Shown in pieces: positions 1 through 7,619 of a stretch of DNA of 12,354 bases. The stretch's first letter is position 1; every line of letters starts with the position of its first letter. A model generated the notes under the pieces. The model saw nothing but the letters and a program-made list of their open reading frames with translations. It made no database searches and was not told the DNA's origin. The DNA is taken from NCBI GenBank assembly GCA_900618425.1, contig UZAN01050142.1:1-12354 (forward strand), written 5' to 3'. Position numbers and translations under genes: made by a program. This DNA is from Echinostoma caproni (lineage: Eukaryota > Platyhelminthes > Trematoda > Plagiorchiida > Echinostomatidae).

Positions 1-429
1 ACAGGTTGAATGCATTTAGAACCAACTCTATACTAACGAGAGGTTAGCGCGATGAGTCTCCAATTCACTCTACTCATTGTGGAACCGGCAGTCCGGCTGG
101 TAGAAACAAACGGATAAATATTCCCGGGAAGAAAAACAATGCATGTGTGTGTGTGTGTGTATCGCCGCAACTGAACACAAAACTCAAAAACTCAAGGACC
201 CACCAGCATCAATTCGAACTTGATACATACAACCCGTCCAATTGGTGGCACGATTTCTCGGTGAGATCACAGATTTCCAAACAGATGATGATAAGCGCAT
301 GCACACAAGTGTTGCCANGTTGCCAAAAGGATGGTAACAGACACCAACCCGGACGTGAATAAAGACGAGGCTCCAATGCAGACAGATCAGAAACAAGTTA
401 TTTGAGGTAAGGCTGCGGAGATCTTAAGT
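1..429. other. intergenic or intronic sequence, no gene seen
   Basis: No reading frame here has coding character. A frame runs through 147-362 but crosses a GT microsatellite and an undetermined base (n at 318), and its translation shows no recognisable motif. If the minus-strand gene at 1468-2511 continues to the left, this would be intron or lie beyond its 3' end. I cannot decide which. Confidence 0.5.
144..160. repeat. GT dinucleotide microsatellite
   Basis: About eight uninterrupted TG units. An alternating purine-pyrimidine tract typical of eukaryotic intergenic DNA and likely to vary in length between individuals. Confidence 0.9.
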
Positions 430-650
430 TCTGATTTTACAACCATGTACTTTCGTGCACCGGCTTTGTTGGCTGTCTTTTGGTGTCCCATTTGGATAAA
501 AGAGTAGAATGAAGATTGGAGTGTTGAAAGCAAATTCAAGCGGAAGATGGATAATTCATACAGAATGGCGATAGGAGAGTAATAAGTAGATGCACGAATG
601 CCACTGTTTGCGACACCCAGCCGTATCGCTCAGTGTCTATGTAAAGCAAT
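430..650 (-). mobile_element. LINE 3'-end remnant, second (downstream) copy of a tandem pair
   Basis: Reading the minus strand, 592-621 gives D-T-A-G-C-R-K-Q-W-H-S-C-I-Y, which matches the family's C-terminal D-M-A-x-N-R-x-Q-W-x-S-C-I-H motif in spacing. The same stretch (441-641) aligns along its length, at roughly two thirds identity by eye, with 725-929, which lies at the end of the neighbouring remnant. Only the last part of the reverse transcriptase ORF and some 3' untranslated sequence are present. The copy is non-functional. Boundaries are approximate and no target-site duplication is evident. Confidence 0.5.
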
Positions 651-711
651 TGTACAACCAAACAGATTTACAAGGACCCGAAAGAACAATTCAGAAGTTC
701 TACTTTTTGGG

Positions 712-1385
712 TTATAGAAATATTAACCATACGCACTCGGGTGGCGGTTTTGGTTGCTAGCTTTCGACTACCTATTTGCATGAACGAGTGATGAAAAGAC
801 TGGAATGTTGGAAGTAATGTCAACGGGAAGGTAGAGAATTTAGCTAGACCGAGGTTACAAAAAGAGGCTCAGAAGATGGACAAGTGGTGCTGTTTAGNGA
901 GACTCAGTCATTTCACTCAGTTGATTACGCTGATCCCGAGGAAGCTAAATGTGACTTGCATCAGCGAGTCCCTTAGTCAGGACTTTTAAACCATTAAGTC
1001 CATTTCTGACCGCAACTTACCTCGGAAAATATTCTACGCTGGTGACAAGCGTAGCACATACGTGTCCCAGCTGACATAAAATATGGATGTTGGGTAATTG
1101 CTTCAGTGCATTAACGCGACTGCATAAAACTTTGCGTCTAATCGCAGTATTCTTTGTTCACAAGACTCGTGCAGCGAGGCGCAGACAGCGGTGTTCGATT
1201 AATCGTCAGTCTGTCTTTATCCTGTTCCCGTAACGGCCAAGTCTCTGGACTGCATGGCAAAACCGATCGAACTTTTACAGCATGAACTCGAGCCAGATGT
1301 GTCCATATGGCAAACGCTAACCCATGTGCATATGATTTATCCATCAAACGATAATATGTGGTGTTCACAGAAAGGTTGACCGTAG
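712..1385 (-). mobile_element. LINE (non-LTR retrotransposon) 3'-end remnant, best preserved copy
   Basis: On the minus strand 1228-1272 reads V-R-S-V-L, six other residues, then E-T-W-P-L-R, a hallmark of the C-terminal region of this trematode non-LTR reverse transcriptase family. After a frameshift, 1179-1196 reads E-H-R-C-L-R (family F-D-H-R-C-L-R), 1128-1139 reads R-R-K-V (family V-R-R-R-V), 1059-1073 reads Q-L-G-H-V (family W-L-G-H-V), and about 870-893 carries a decayed Q-W-x-S-C-I-H equivalent. All motifs are in the right order with near-normal spacing, while stops and shifts show an old, dead copy. The catalytic reverse transcriptase and endonuclease domains are absent, as expected of a 5'-truncated insertion. 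It lies just 3' of the exon ending at 1468 and shares its strand, so it probably sits in the following intron. A base is undetermined at 898. Confidence 0.68.
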
Positions 1386-1467
1386 CTGATCAATCAGATA
1401 GAATCGGATGAATAATTCGACTTGGGATTTGCCCTACTAAAGAAGAGAATACATTGTATTCACTCAC

Positions 1468-1933
1468 CACGCATTCGGCACGAATAGCGACAACGCTAAC
1501 AGTCTCTTCCATGATCACGCCATCTTCACTGCTGCCCCGATTTTCATTCTGGCCTCGACCGCCAATATCCACATAAGTGCTAGCTAGGGGTTGAGAATCA
1601 TCAAGTGTGGCAACCAGGCCAAGCATCACCCGTCCGGGCCAACGGCCAACAAGATGTGGACGCCCAGTGTATCCATCGTAGTGAATGTAGGCTGCAGGAA
1701 TTTGACTATTCGAACCACCACCTCCTCCTCTAGCACCCGCCTCATGAACCGGTCGTACGACCAGTGCCCATACGGGTAGGAGATGAGTAACATCAAATTC
1801 CGTGACTTCCGGAAACTGGTTACTTTTCGATGTTGTCCCAGAGTTGTATTCCGCTGAATCATGACTTTCAGTTGTCGTATGTGTTTCACCCAGATAGATT
1901 CGCTGTCCGGTTCCTGGTCGCATCGTGTAGATT
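1468..1933 (-). CDS. internal exon of an unidentified spliced gene (third visible exon)
   Basis: This 466-nt exon encodes residues 92-247 of the visible segment. It starts after a strong acceptor on the minus strand, a long pyrimidine tract ending TTTATCCTTTAG, and ends at a donor GTG|GTGAGTG (complement of 1462-1467). It enters in phase 2, completing Arg92, and leaves in phase 0. The protein is mixed polar, with a glycine run at 161-165 and two segments that look like ordered beta structure: L-L-P-V-W-A-L-V-V-R-P at 143-153, and Y-I-H-Y-D-G-Y-T-G-R-P-H at 174-185 followed by W-P-G-R-V-M-L-G-L at 190-198. The end is acidic (E-D-G-V-I-M-E-E at 228-235). I see no signal peptide, clear transmembrane segment or catalytic signature, and I do not recognise the family. 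The downstream exon was not found; reading on through the donor soon meets a stop. Confidence 0.72.
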
Positions 1934-2063
1934 CTAAAGGATAAAGCATAGAGAGAGAAAATCGATGAAATAATGCATTAGAGAAGTTGGTAAATAGTTC
2001 ACATTTTCGATGTGAAATATAAGTATGCATCGGCGGCACTGAGTTGAAACAAGTTTTAATTAC

Positions 2064-2238
2064 CGGGCATGGAATACGTTCATTTGACATGCGCTCTTCA
2101 GATCGCAGTCCAATGTTTTTTGCCAAACCGGCCGTAGCATGCAATTCAGCTCCGAGATAGTCGATTCATCCGATTCATCCACACCTTCGTCCTTGGGCAA
2201 GAGGGTAAGGGGCAATTGTAGCTCATCAAACCATCTCA
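2064..2238 (-). CDS. internal exon of an unidentified spliced gene (second visible exon)
   Basis: This 175-nt exon encodes residues 34-92. The acceptor is TTAATTAAAACAG| and the donor is GCCCG|GTAATT (complement of 2058-2063). It enters in phase 1, so the preceding G plus TG gives Val34, and it leaves in phase 2, joining to the next exon as Arg92. Between the ends lies one open frame with W-F-D-E-L-Q-L-P-L-T-L-L-P at 36-48, an acidic stretch D-E-G-V-D-E-S-D-E-S at 50-59, and three cysteines (66, 78, 84) around P-V-W-Q-K-T. A second acceptor with a better pyrimidine tract (TTTTCTAG|GCG, exon start 2263) also keeps the frame open but is out of phase with the upstream exon, so 2238 is preferred. 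The clean phase match to both neighbours is the main support. No domain recognised. Confidence 0.7.
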
Positions 2239-2342
2239 CTGTTTTAATTAAAGTTGTCGACGCCTAGAAAACCCATTTCATCTCCGTGAAATTTTAGTTT
2301 CTGACAATTATAAAAGTCAGCACTCATAATATCATAGCATCT

Positions 2343-2365
2343 CCCACTCACCCCCCACCCACCCC
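2343..2365 (-). other. potential G-quadruplex in the first visible intron
   Basis: On the minus (transcribed) strand this is four G-runs of 4, 3, 6 and 3 separated by loops of 1, 1 and 5 bases. It lies in the 173-nt intron between exons 2412-2511 and 2064-2238, directly after a strong pyrimidine tract ending TTTTTTCAG (complement of 2366-2377) and overlapping a GTGAGT donor-like hexamer (complement of 2346-2351). It could fold in the pre-mRNA; nothing in the sequence shows that it does. Confidence 0.45.
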
Positions 2366-2411
2366 TGAAAAAAGAAAGTCTATCTGCATTCATTTGACTG
2401 TGTCAACATAC

Positions 2412-2511
2412 CGGATGACCCGTGATGGTGAAATGCGTGGAAATGGTTATCCACAATTACAAGTACAACATATTGGGTAATTGGCCGCAAGAATTCGCCG
2501 GTAAAACGAAG
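2412..2511 (-). CDS. internal exon of an unidentified spliced gene (first visible exon)
   Basis: This 100-nt exon encodes residues 1-33 of the visible segment. An in-frame TAG forms the acceptor (CTCAACTTTAG|), so the open frame begins exactly at the splice site; the other two frames are closed. The donor is CATCCG|GTATGT (complement of 2406-2411), leaving phase 1. The peptide contains R-P-I-T-Q-Y-V-V-L-V-I-V at 9-20, a short hydrophobic beta-like stretch, followed by the histidine-rich H-F-H-A-F-H-H-H-G at 23-31. The histidines might bind metal or simply reflect composition. The start codon and any earlier exons were not found between 2512 and 12354 with confidence, so the gene is partial at its 5' end. 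Confidence 0.65.
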
Positions 2512-2519
2512 CTAAAGTT

Positions 2520-3849
2520 GAGACAAACATTAAAAAAAAACAGTCATTATTCAACTTCCCAAAATACTGAAGAAAGGAACAGAATTTATTTGTGAAAACA
2601 GAAAAGACACGGAAAACTTCGTGTGAGACAGTTCAATTCACTTTCTCACACCACCACGGAATTTGGTGTCATTTGGGTTGACATCGCAAGGCTAGTTCAA
2701 GCGTCCCGGTCGATTCCTGTCAGGTCAGGTCAGACATCTGAATAGGACATGTGTACAGGAGACAGGCTGTCTGTTCATTGTGCTAACTAGAAAATGCTAT
2801 AGGCATTCCATGAAGGTGTGTGTGTGTGTGTATGAACGTGATTTAACACTTGCCCCATACTACCAAAGCTGCTGCCCAACCCATGAGGTGCGTCAGCCGA
2901 CGTCAGATGTCATTGGATTGTCACTACAGACAGTTTTCTTTGCCATCAGTACCAAGAATGCAACGGCAGAATCAAGATCTTAGCGACATAACACTTGGAA
3001 AGTCCGGGTGATTATCAGTTCGTATTTTACCCCCCGCCCTCCTGGACAGTCGCTGCGACACTCACCTTTCACATCTTCATGTGCTTATTCGGGGACATCA
3101 ACGGTACTGTACATGTTTGAGCGAAATCACGGGAAAGCGAACTGTGAAGTTTATCTAGTTCACTGTCCTAACAATGACAAAGAAACAGCATTATTCCGTT
3201 GACTTTCCACATGTTACTTACTTGACAACCAAAGAATCAGTATAGTGCAAGTGTACCACTGATTTATTGTGTAGTAGATATATTAATTTGGAAAATAGGC
3301 GTGAGACGATATTACACTATATTTTAGGTGAACCGTTCAGCTTTTTTAAGGTGATGTAATCGATGAACCTTAAAAGATGTTCTGAAAGCACGATCTAGGC
3401 TTTTTTAAGACGTTGGCACTCATTTACCTCGTTGGTGTTGACGTGCTCTCCGAACCGAGCACTGGAGAACACACCAATACCAACATTCACATGCCGAGCT
3501 ACAATCAGTCCACATCATTTCCAACTCATCCACCTTTTGTGGTGGCCAGAATCAAACGTTCGGGACTCCATCTGATTGACGATCAGTTATGGTATTAGAT
3601 ATCGTGAATATTCGAGGTATTGGCGTACAGATTATTTTAAACTCAATAATAAAAATCAATTCTAGTAGTTCTGGTTGACAGTACACCCTTATCGAGGTGA
3701 GTAGCTTAGTTCATTGCCAGCCGGAGTGAAACCTTCCGAGTTCGTGGACTATTTCTAGTCCAAGCCACAATGAAGGAATTGGTGCCAGGATACCCGTCAA
3801 GTATATCATCCTAGACCTGATCGGTTAACCATGTTTCAGATCATCCACA
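2520..3849. other. no gene supported; presumed intron or intergenic
   Basis: Scattered splice-like sequences occur, but I found no open segment with paired splice sites and phase continuity to the exons at 2064-2511. Open frames at 2780-2983, 3008-3202 and 3413-3598 on the plus strand lack recognisable motifs. A GT repeat (2816-2831) and three near-perfect copies of GTCAG (about 2718-2733) are present. If the minus-strand gene starts to the right, this would be its 5' intron or upstream region. Confidence 0.45.
2816..2831. repeat. GT dinucleotide microsatellite
   Basis: Eight GT units without interruption. Confidence 0.9.
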
Positions 3850-4310
3850 GTTCAAAGCACCCCCGACAGATTGAAAATATTAGTTGACTGATTTCCCCGT
3901 GTACGTGGCGTCAACTGAAATCTGGGGAAGCACAAACACTCACTGTACAGATACAGTATTGCGGATTTTGACTAAATGATCACAAGTCGAAGCTAAAGGA
4001 TAGCTAATTTTGGGAAAAGGTGTGTGTGGTTCGACCTGCAATGCGAATCCATCGAACCGAGGGAATCGAATAAAATGTCCCAGGACTCCTATACGAACTC
4101 AAAGGAACAAGTTGCATTGCCAGGAGTCAGGCTTCATCACAGAATCAATAATGTGCGAATTTTGATAATAATTGGGTCTCAACAACACCGAAAGAAGACA
4201 AATGCCTCTCGAGATATTAACATTTCGTTTAATCTCACCAATCGCTGGTGTGAAACAGACAAGCTCATTGGGTTAATGAATGCGTGTATTTGTTCTCCAG
4301 ATGCACTACA
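3850..4310 (-). mobile_element. LINE 3'-end remnant
   Basis: Three family motifs are found in order on the minus strand. At about 4219-4255 the peptide C-F-T-P-A-I-G-E-I-K-R-N-V fits the family W-E-H-R-V-S-N-x-E-V-R-R-x-V. At 4061-4095 R-I-G-V-L-G-H-F-I-R-F-P fits R-L-R-W-L-G-H-V-L-R-M-P at eleven or so informative positions. At about 3888-3911 T-P-R-T-R-G-N-Q fits G-P-R-D-x-x-N-Q, after C-T-T-C-C-C-C-A-G, which fits the L-P-G codons. The block 4188-4252 is about 85% identical by eye to the reverse complement of 5149-5210, a second copy. Stops and shifts abound. The plus-strand open frame of 132 codons across 4024-4422 is antisense to this and is not counted as a gene. Confidence 0.58.
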
Positions 4311-4851
4311 AGAAGAAGAGAATTTCCCGGGGAGGACATCACTTACCAATGGTTGCCCAGAAATTCTAATGGACATCCATAGTAGGCTATTACCAAAAAG
4401 TAACCCTAGCCAAAACGTTTGAAAAAGGGTTATCTACATAGAGCTTACGTTCAAAGGTAATCCATTTACAATAATGTGCACCTCAAGTTGAGATCAACTC
4501 TTTCGGACTGTACACTCCCAGCTGATCAACTCAGACTACCTCTATTCGCGGAATTGATCTGGATAGATGTAAATGTGGCGGGCAAAACGGTTCCGTTTCA
4601 CACATCATAGATGACCGAACACGTTCCAAAGTGGTTGGCAAAATAAAAGATGCAACCAATAACCGGTGGTCAGGCAATCACGAGAAATCGGGGACCATCT
4701 GTTGCAAACTATATCAGGAAAACAAAACACACAGCTGATCCTATTTCTTTTTGCAAACCACTATTACGTAAACTTTTGGCAATTAGTGAAACATTGCTAA
4801 TTCGATTATATCCCCAACTGTATACGTAAAGAAGCTTTTGACACAATCAAA
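4311..4851. other. no gene supported
   Basis: Sequence between oppositely oriented LINE remnants. It contains a good-looking minus-strand exon candidate at 4347-4405 (acceptor TTGGCTAG, donor TTG|GTAAGTG), but this has no partner exon in phase and adjoins LINE-derived sequence. Nothing else stands out. Confidence 0.4.
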
Positions 4852-4886
4852 CCATACATACATACAAACATACATACATACAAACC
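4852..4886. repeat. CATA tetranucleotide microsatellite
   Basis: Imperfect (ATAC)n array of about eight units, flanked on both sides by the near-identical string CAATCAAACCA (4844-4853 and 4893-4903), as if slippage had expanded the middle of a short direct repeat. Confidence 0.85.
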
Positions 4887-4910
4887 GACATACAATCAAA
4901 CCACTTTTTT

Positions 4911-4932
4911 ATTGCACACATTTTTGTGCAAT
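4911..4932. other. short inverted repeat (7-bp stem)
   Basis: ATTGCAC and GTGCAAT flank an 8-base loop that includes a T-run. It does not resemble a known regulatory hairpin and may be chance. Confidence 0.4.
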
Positions 4933-4984
4933 GAACAGTAGATGGAGTTAACCTCATAATTGCATAGACTTGCTATTCAGTGAT

Positions 4985-5061
4985 GGAAACCGGCAACCTA
5001 AGCCCCCGGGACTTGAAGTGGCAAATCACACAAGGCGCTATATCAGGTTACCGAGGAGTTG
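4985..5061 (+). mobile_element. LINE C-terminal fragment
   Basis: Plus-strand 5004-5021 reads P-R-D-L-K-W, and the following codons keep the spacing of the family W-L-E-T-L-x-D-M-A motif (T, then G-A-I, then S-G). Just upstream, CGGCAACCT fits the R-L-P codons. It is short, so this is one of the weaker assignments. It lies immediately before another plus-strand copy. Confidence 0.38.
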
Positions 5062-5475
5062 ACCTTTCAGTTCTGTGTTTAGTCAGCTTTGTTTGCCTGT
5101 ACGCGTTCGTTCACCATAGTTGATCAACGCAACATGCTATATACATAGACAGAAGCGATTGAGGAGATTGGACGAAATGTTAACATCTCGCGACATTTGT
5201 CTTCTTTCGGTATCGATGAAATGTGCAAATACAAGAACTTGACGTTGCGAAACGAATAAATACGACAATTCGAAATGATGATGGATTGCGCTAGAAAAAT
5301 GTGAAAGTGGAGTATCATCTTAATCAGCATTCGGTAGACATGGACAGATAGCACCATGAGGGAACTGGCATTTTGCCAGTCTCGATGGGGACATGAGCGT
5401 GAATGGGAACACCGTCTTTAGCGTTTCGGACAGTACCAACCGGTTAGACGAAAGCGCGAGCTACCGGCACATCAC
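5062..5475 (+). mobile_element. LINE 3'-end remnant
   Basis: Motifs appear in order on the plus strand: TCAGTTCTG (5067-5075) for S-V-L, ending TACGCGTT (5099-5106) for P-L-R-V; D-Q-R-N-M-L at 5122-5139 for F-D-H-R-C-L-R; E-E-I-G-R-N-V at 5161-5181 for x-E-V-R-R-x-V; a decayed L-R-W-L-G-H-V region near 5213-5250; ACATGG...CATGAGG (5338-5360) for T-W...M-K; TTGCCAG...ATGGGGAC (5373-5391) for L-P-G-W-G-P; and S-D-S-T-N-R at 5426-5443 for S-D-M-A-x-N-R. The block 5149-5210 is the inverted partner of 4188-4252. Multiple frame changes show it is dead. A minus-strand open frame at 5124-5357 is its antisense shadow. Confidence 0.5.
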
Positions 5476-5519
5476 CAAGTGTTTTTCTGTCAATTCAACA
5501 ATCAAGTCAACAGGCTTTC

Positions 5520-5965
5520 CGGTCAGTTGACACGGATATGGAAGCATCAGTCTCCAGCATGGGTTTCAACTTATCATCCATCCAAACTGAACGGCACTTT
5601 GAACAACAAAAGAGTCGGGGCAATGTGAGTCTTGAAACAAAGCACGCGGTGTGTGCAGTTCGAAAAAGGCAATGTAACACCTAGAACAAGTGCAATGCGT
5701 CTGCATTTAAAAACCGTGAATAAGCTTTGAAGTCGCCACGTTTTCCCAATTATTTATTCATTGATACTAAAATGAGAGTTTGAGAAGAAAGAGTAATGTG
5801 AGATGGCTCGGCGGCGGTATTCAAGAAGAGAATGCAACTTGCATGCAAACCTTGATCCTGCTGACCGGTATTCGGATCAAGAACGGAATAGGACTAATTC
5901 TTGAAGGGGATCAATGGAATTTAGGGTGCAGTAGTGTTATGAGAACAAAATTTAAAAAAATAAGC
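5520..5965 (+). mobile_element. LINE 3'-end remnant
   Basis: Plus-strand motifs in order: S-I-S-L (about 5545-5556) for D-I-S-L; G-Q-C-E-S followed by a stop codon at 5618-5635, where the family has Y-G-C-E-T-W and a single base change would turn TGG into TGA; a partial D-H-R-C-L-R at about 5685-5705; and V-R-W-L-G-G-G-I at 5798-5821 for L-R-W-L-G-H-V-L. After that only loose similarity to the W-K-K...T-W segment remains. An open frame of 63 codons (5780-5971) is the tail of this copy, not a gene. The assignment rests mainly on the R-W-L-G core and motif order. Confidence 0.42.
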
Positions 5966-6059
5966 AAGTGATAGGTGAGAAGGATTCGCAAGGAACTTCT
6001 AAAAAATTAGTCTACAACATACGAACGATCTGTATTTAAATCACTGATGAGAATGACGG

Positions 6060-6765
6060 TCGGGTTTGCAACCAATCATAGAAAGATCACCGAATGAAGT
6101 CATAGAATACCCTTTACACAGACAGAGGGAAAAACAGGGGAATGCTACAGGGTTATAAGAAAAGTGAAAATAATCGATTATCGAGTGTGAAACAAACAAT
6201 GGGATGAGTTTACTCCCAAAAACATTGAACATGAGCGATCCAAACCAGATTGGTGTGTTCATGGCCACATTAATGCATTCAAACTGACAATAAACTGTGC
6301 AACCAGTCCAAGGCAGATGTTTGTGATAGACAGCGCGCATTCAAAACCATACCAGTGATCGATATAAATGAGCACGACGGAGAATTTTACCTTACAGCAT
6401 TCGAGCAAGGAGCAACATGAAGATCCAATGTCACAAGCATCCGGATTCGGTTTATCCCTTCTATCATAAAAAATGTACGTCAAATCGCGTATCGGTGTCA
6501 CAGTCCAACTTAATTTTCACACTACGGTCAACATAAACATTTAGCTACAAATCACTACCTCGGCATGGTCGGGGATGCGTGTCTCAGGTTGCGGCCTGTC
6601 ACCTCTACCTTGCATCTTGCGAAAGTATCTCAAATAACCTCTGCTGAGGAAGCCGTACCCACTGCCTTCCCGTGGCGGAGGTGCTTTCCCACCAAATTGA
6701 AGGAAAGAAAATCCAGCATGCGGTACTATAATTGGGTCGGTAAACCACTGGCAGTTCAGCGAGGG
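6060..6765 (-). mobile_element. LINE 3'-end remnant
   Basis: Minus-strand motifs in order: F-N-L-x-x-x-H-L-R-H-G-K at 6666-6701 for F-x-N-L-R-H-L-W-R-R; E-T-R-I-P-D-H-A-E at 6559-6585 for E-T-W-P-L-R-A-E; V-Y-V-D-R-S-V-K near 6510-6535 for V-F-D-H-R-C-L-R; H-W-I-F-M-L-L near 6407-6430 for R-W-L-G-H-V-L; and at 6371-6406 A-R-M, six codons including a stop, then R-R-A, the exact spacing of the family L-R-M-P-x-x-R-L-P-R-R-A. Further on, N-V-A-M-N-T and I-W-F-G near 6235-6280 fit H-V-G-R-x-R and G-W-G-P. The 146-codon plus-strand frame at 6565-7005 is antisense to its 5' part. Confidence 0.52.
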
Positions 6766-7009
6766 AAATTAGCTAAAACACCCTTATTACAAACCAACCA
6801 AGAAGAGGCGTACGAACTACACAGACTACACGATGATTGTGGGAGCGGTCACCAGTGTGATTGGGCACCTTGGACGTTTGACCCCGTCCACAGAGTGTAT
6901 GATCCGATGAACTGGACACCGGCTCCAAATGGATTGCAGTTTTCACACACACCGCTCCGCTGCCTTGTGGGTCAAACTTTGACTAGTCAAAGGTTCCAAT
7001 TGTAAGTTC

Positions 7010-7435
7010 CCCAAGAAAATTCACCCAATTACGCCTAAGCAACTCAACAGCATCGCATCCATGAGCAAATCATGGAACCTTTTCTGGTGCAAAGGTAATT
7101 GTAGCGCAATTTGTTTGACACAATCTGGACTCAGTCATGTGTAAAATGTGTAAATACAATGCCAGTGGACAGTGCTATAGATTACTCCAGCGATACATGT
7201 AGATGTTCGACAGTAGCCGGATTTCTATAGTTTAATGTGAAGAACTATACATAACGTGGTCAAAAGTATCCGCTGCTCGACCTTAGAACTTGGAATACCG
7301 GTTTTGAACCTCGGACACTGAAACCTGAGCACATCACTCCGAGCGAAATGACACAGCTTGATCGTCGACACCCTCCGGAATACTGATTCGAGGAAACACA
7401 AACAACTGTGCTCCGTTCTATGATCAGCCACGTTG
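7010..7435 (-). mobile_element. LINE 3'-end remnant
   Basis: On the minus strand F-R-R-V-S-T-I-K-L at about 7354-7380 fits W-R-R-R-D-I-R-L. Then K-T-G-I-P-S-S-K-V-E-Q-R-I-L-L at 7261-7305 fits E-T-W-P-L-R-V-E-D-x-R-R-L-L. T-T-T-G-A-C-C-A-C (7256-7264) encodes F-D-H in another frame. P-L-A-L-Y-L-H-I-L-H-M-T at 7133-7168 fits R-L-R-W-L-G-H-V-L-R-M-P position by position. A tRNA-like B-box string (GGTTCAAAACC, minus strand near 7300) falls inside the ETW region and is explained by it. Downstream of 7130 similarity fades. Confidence 0.48.
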
Positions 7436-7534
7436 TTTCTCTGATCCTATCCCCCTTAAAAGAGCAACAGAGTGAACGGCATCAACAACCGTAACAGCAA
7501 CACGGTGGTCACGATCACGAGCATGCATCAACGG

Positions 7535-7571
7535 GTACGCGCGCGGGCACGCACACGCACGCACGCACGTA
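7535..7571. repeat. alternating CG/CA purine-pyrimidine tract
   Basis: GTACGCGCGCGG is followed by repeated CACG and CACA units. Long alternating GC/AC tracts of this kind can adopt left-handed DNA. Here it sits between two LINE remnants and breaks the open frames around it. Confidence 0.7.
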
Positions 7572-7619
7572 AACACACCGGCACGTGCAAGCACAGCAGC
7601 ATCCGACCGCATTCTCGAG

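Noticed and set aside
147..362. 71-codon plus-strand frame
   Set aside because: Begins in a GT microsatellite, contains an undetermined base and shows no motif or splice support.
1138..1368. Minus-strand 76-codon frame as the next exon of the gene at 1468-2511
   Set aside because: The acceptor upstream is out of phase with the phase-0 donor at 1468, and the peptide is plainly LINE-derived (V-R-S-V-L...E-T-W-P-L-R).
3898..3960. Possible 22-nt intron on the minus strand (GTGAGT...CCCCAG) between two open pieces
   Set aside because: Too short for a spliceosomal intron, and the region reads as a LINE remnant with frameshifts.
4347..4405. 59-nt minus-strand exon candidate with good acceptor and GTAAGT donor, encoding a hydrophobic peptide
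   Set aside because: Its exit phase does not fit the exon at 2412-2511, no connecting exon was found, and it adjoins LINE-derived sequence.
4024..4422. 132-codon plus-strand frame that at first resembled a reverse transcriptase segment (E-E-E-N-F-P-G-R...G-C)
   Set aside because: The minus strand gives a more consistent series (E-I-K-R-N-V, R-I-G-V-L-G-H-F-I-R-F-P, T-P-R-T-R-G-N-Q) in correct order and spacing. The plus-strand likeness needs an insertion and is probably coincidence.
5124..5357. 77-codon minus-strand frame with R-P-I-S-S-I-A-S, like a reverse transcriptase R-P-I-S-L motif
   Set aside because: The plus strand carries an ordered set of C-terminal LINE motifs across the same bases and beyond it to 5475.
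6565..7005. 146-codon plus-strand open frame ending exactly at a GTAAGT donor-like sequence
   Set aside because: Its first part is antisense to LINE motifs in correct order on the minus strand (6371-6701), and two minus frames are also open over part of it. No partner exon in phase was found. The right third (6770-7005) is not clearly LINE, so a host exon there is not fully excluded.
7290..7312. B-box-like GGTTCAAAACC on the minus strand suggesting a second SINE
   Set aside because: No matching A box or tRNA-like stems. The string falls at the G-C-E-T-W codons of a LINE remnant.
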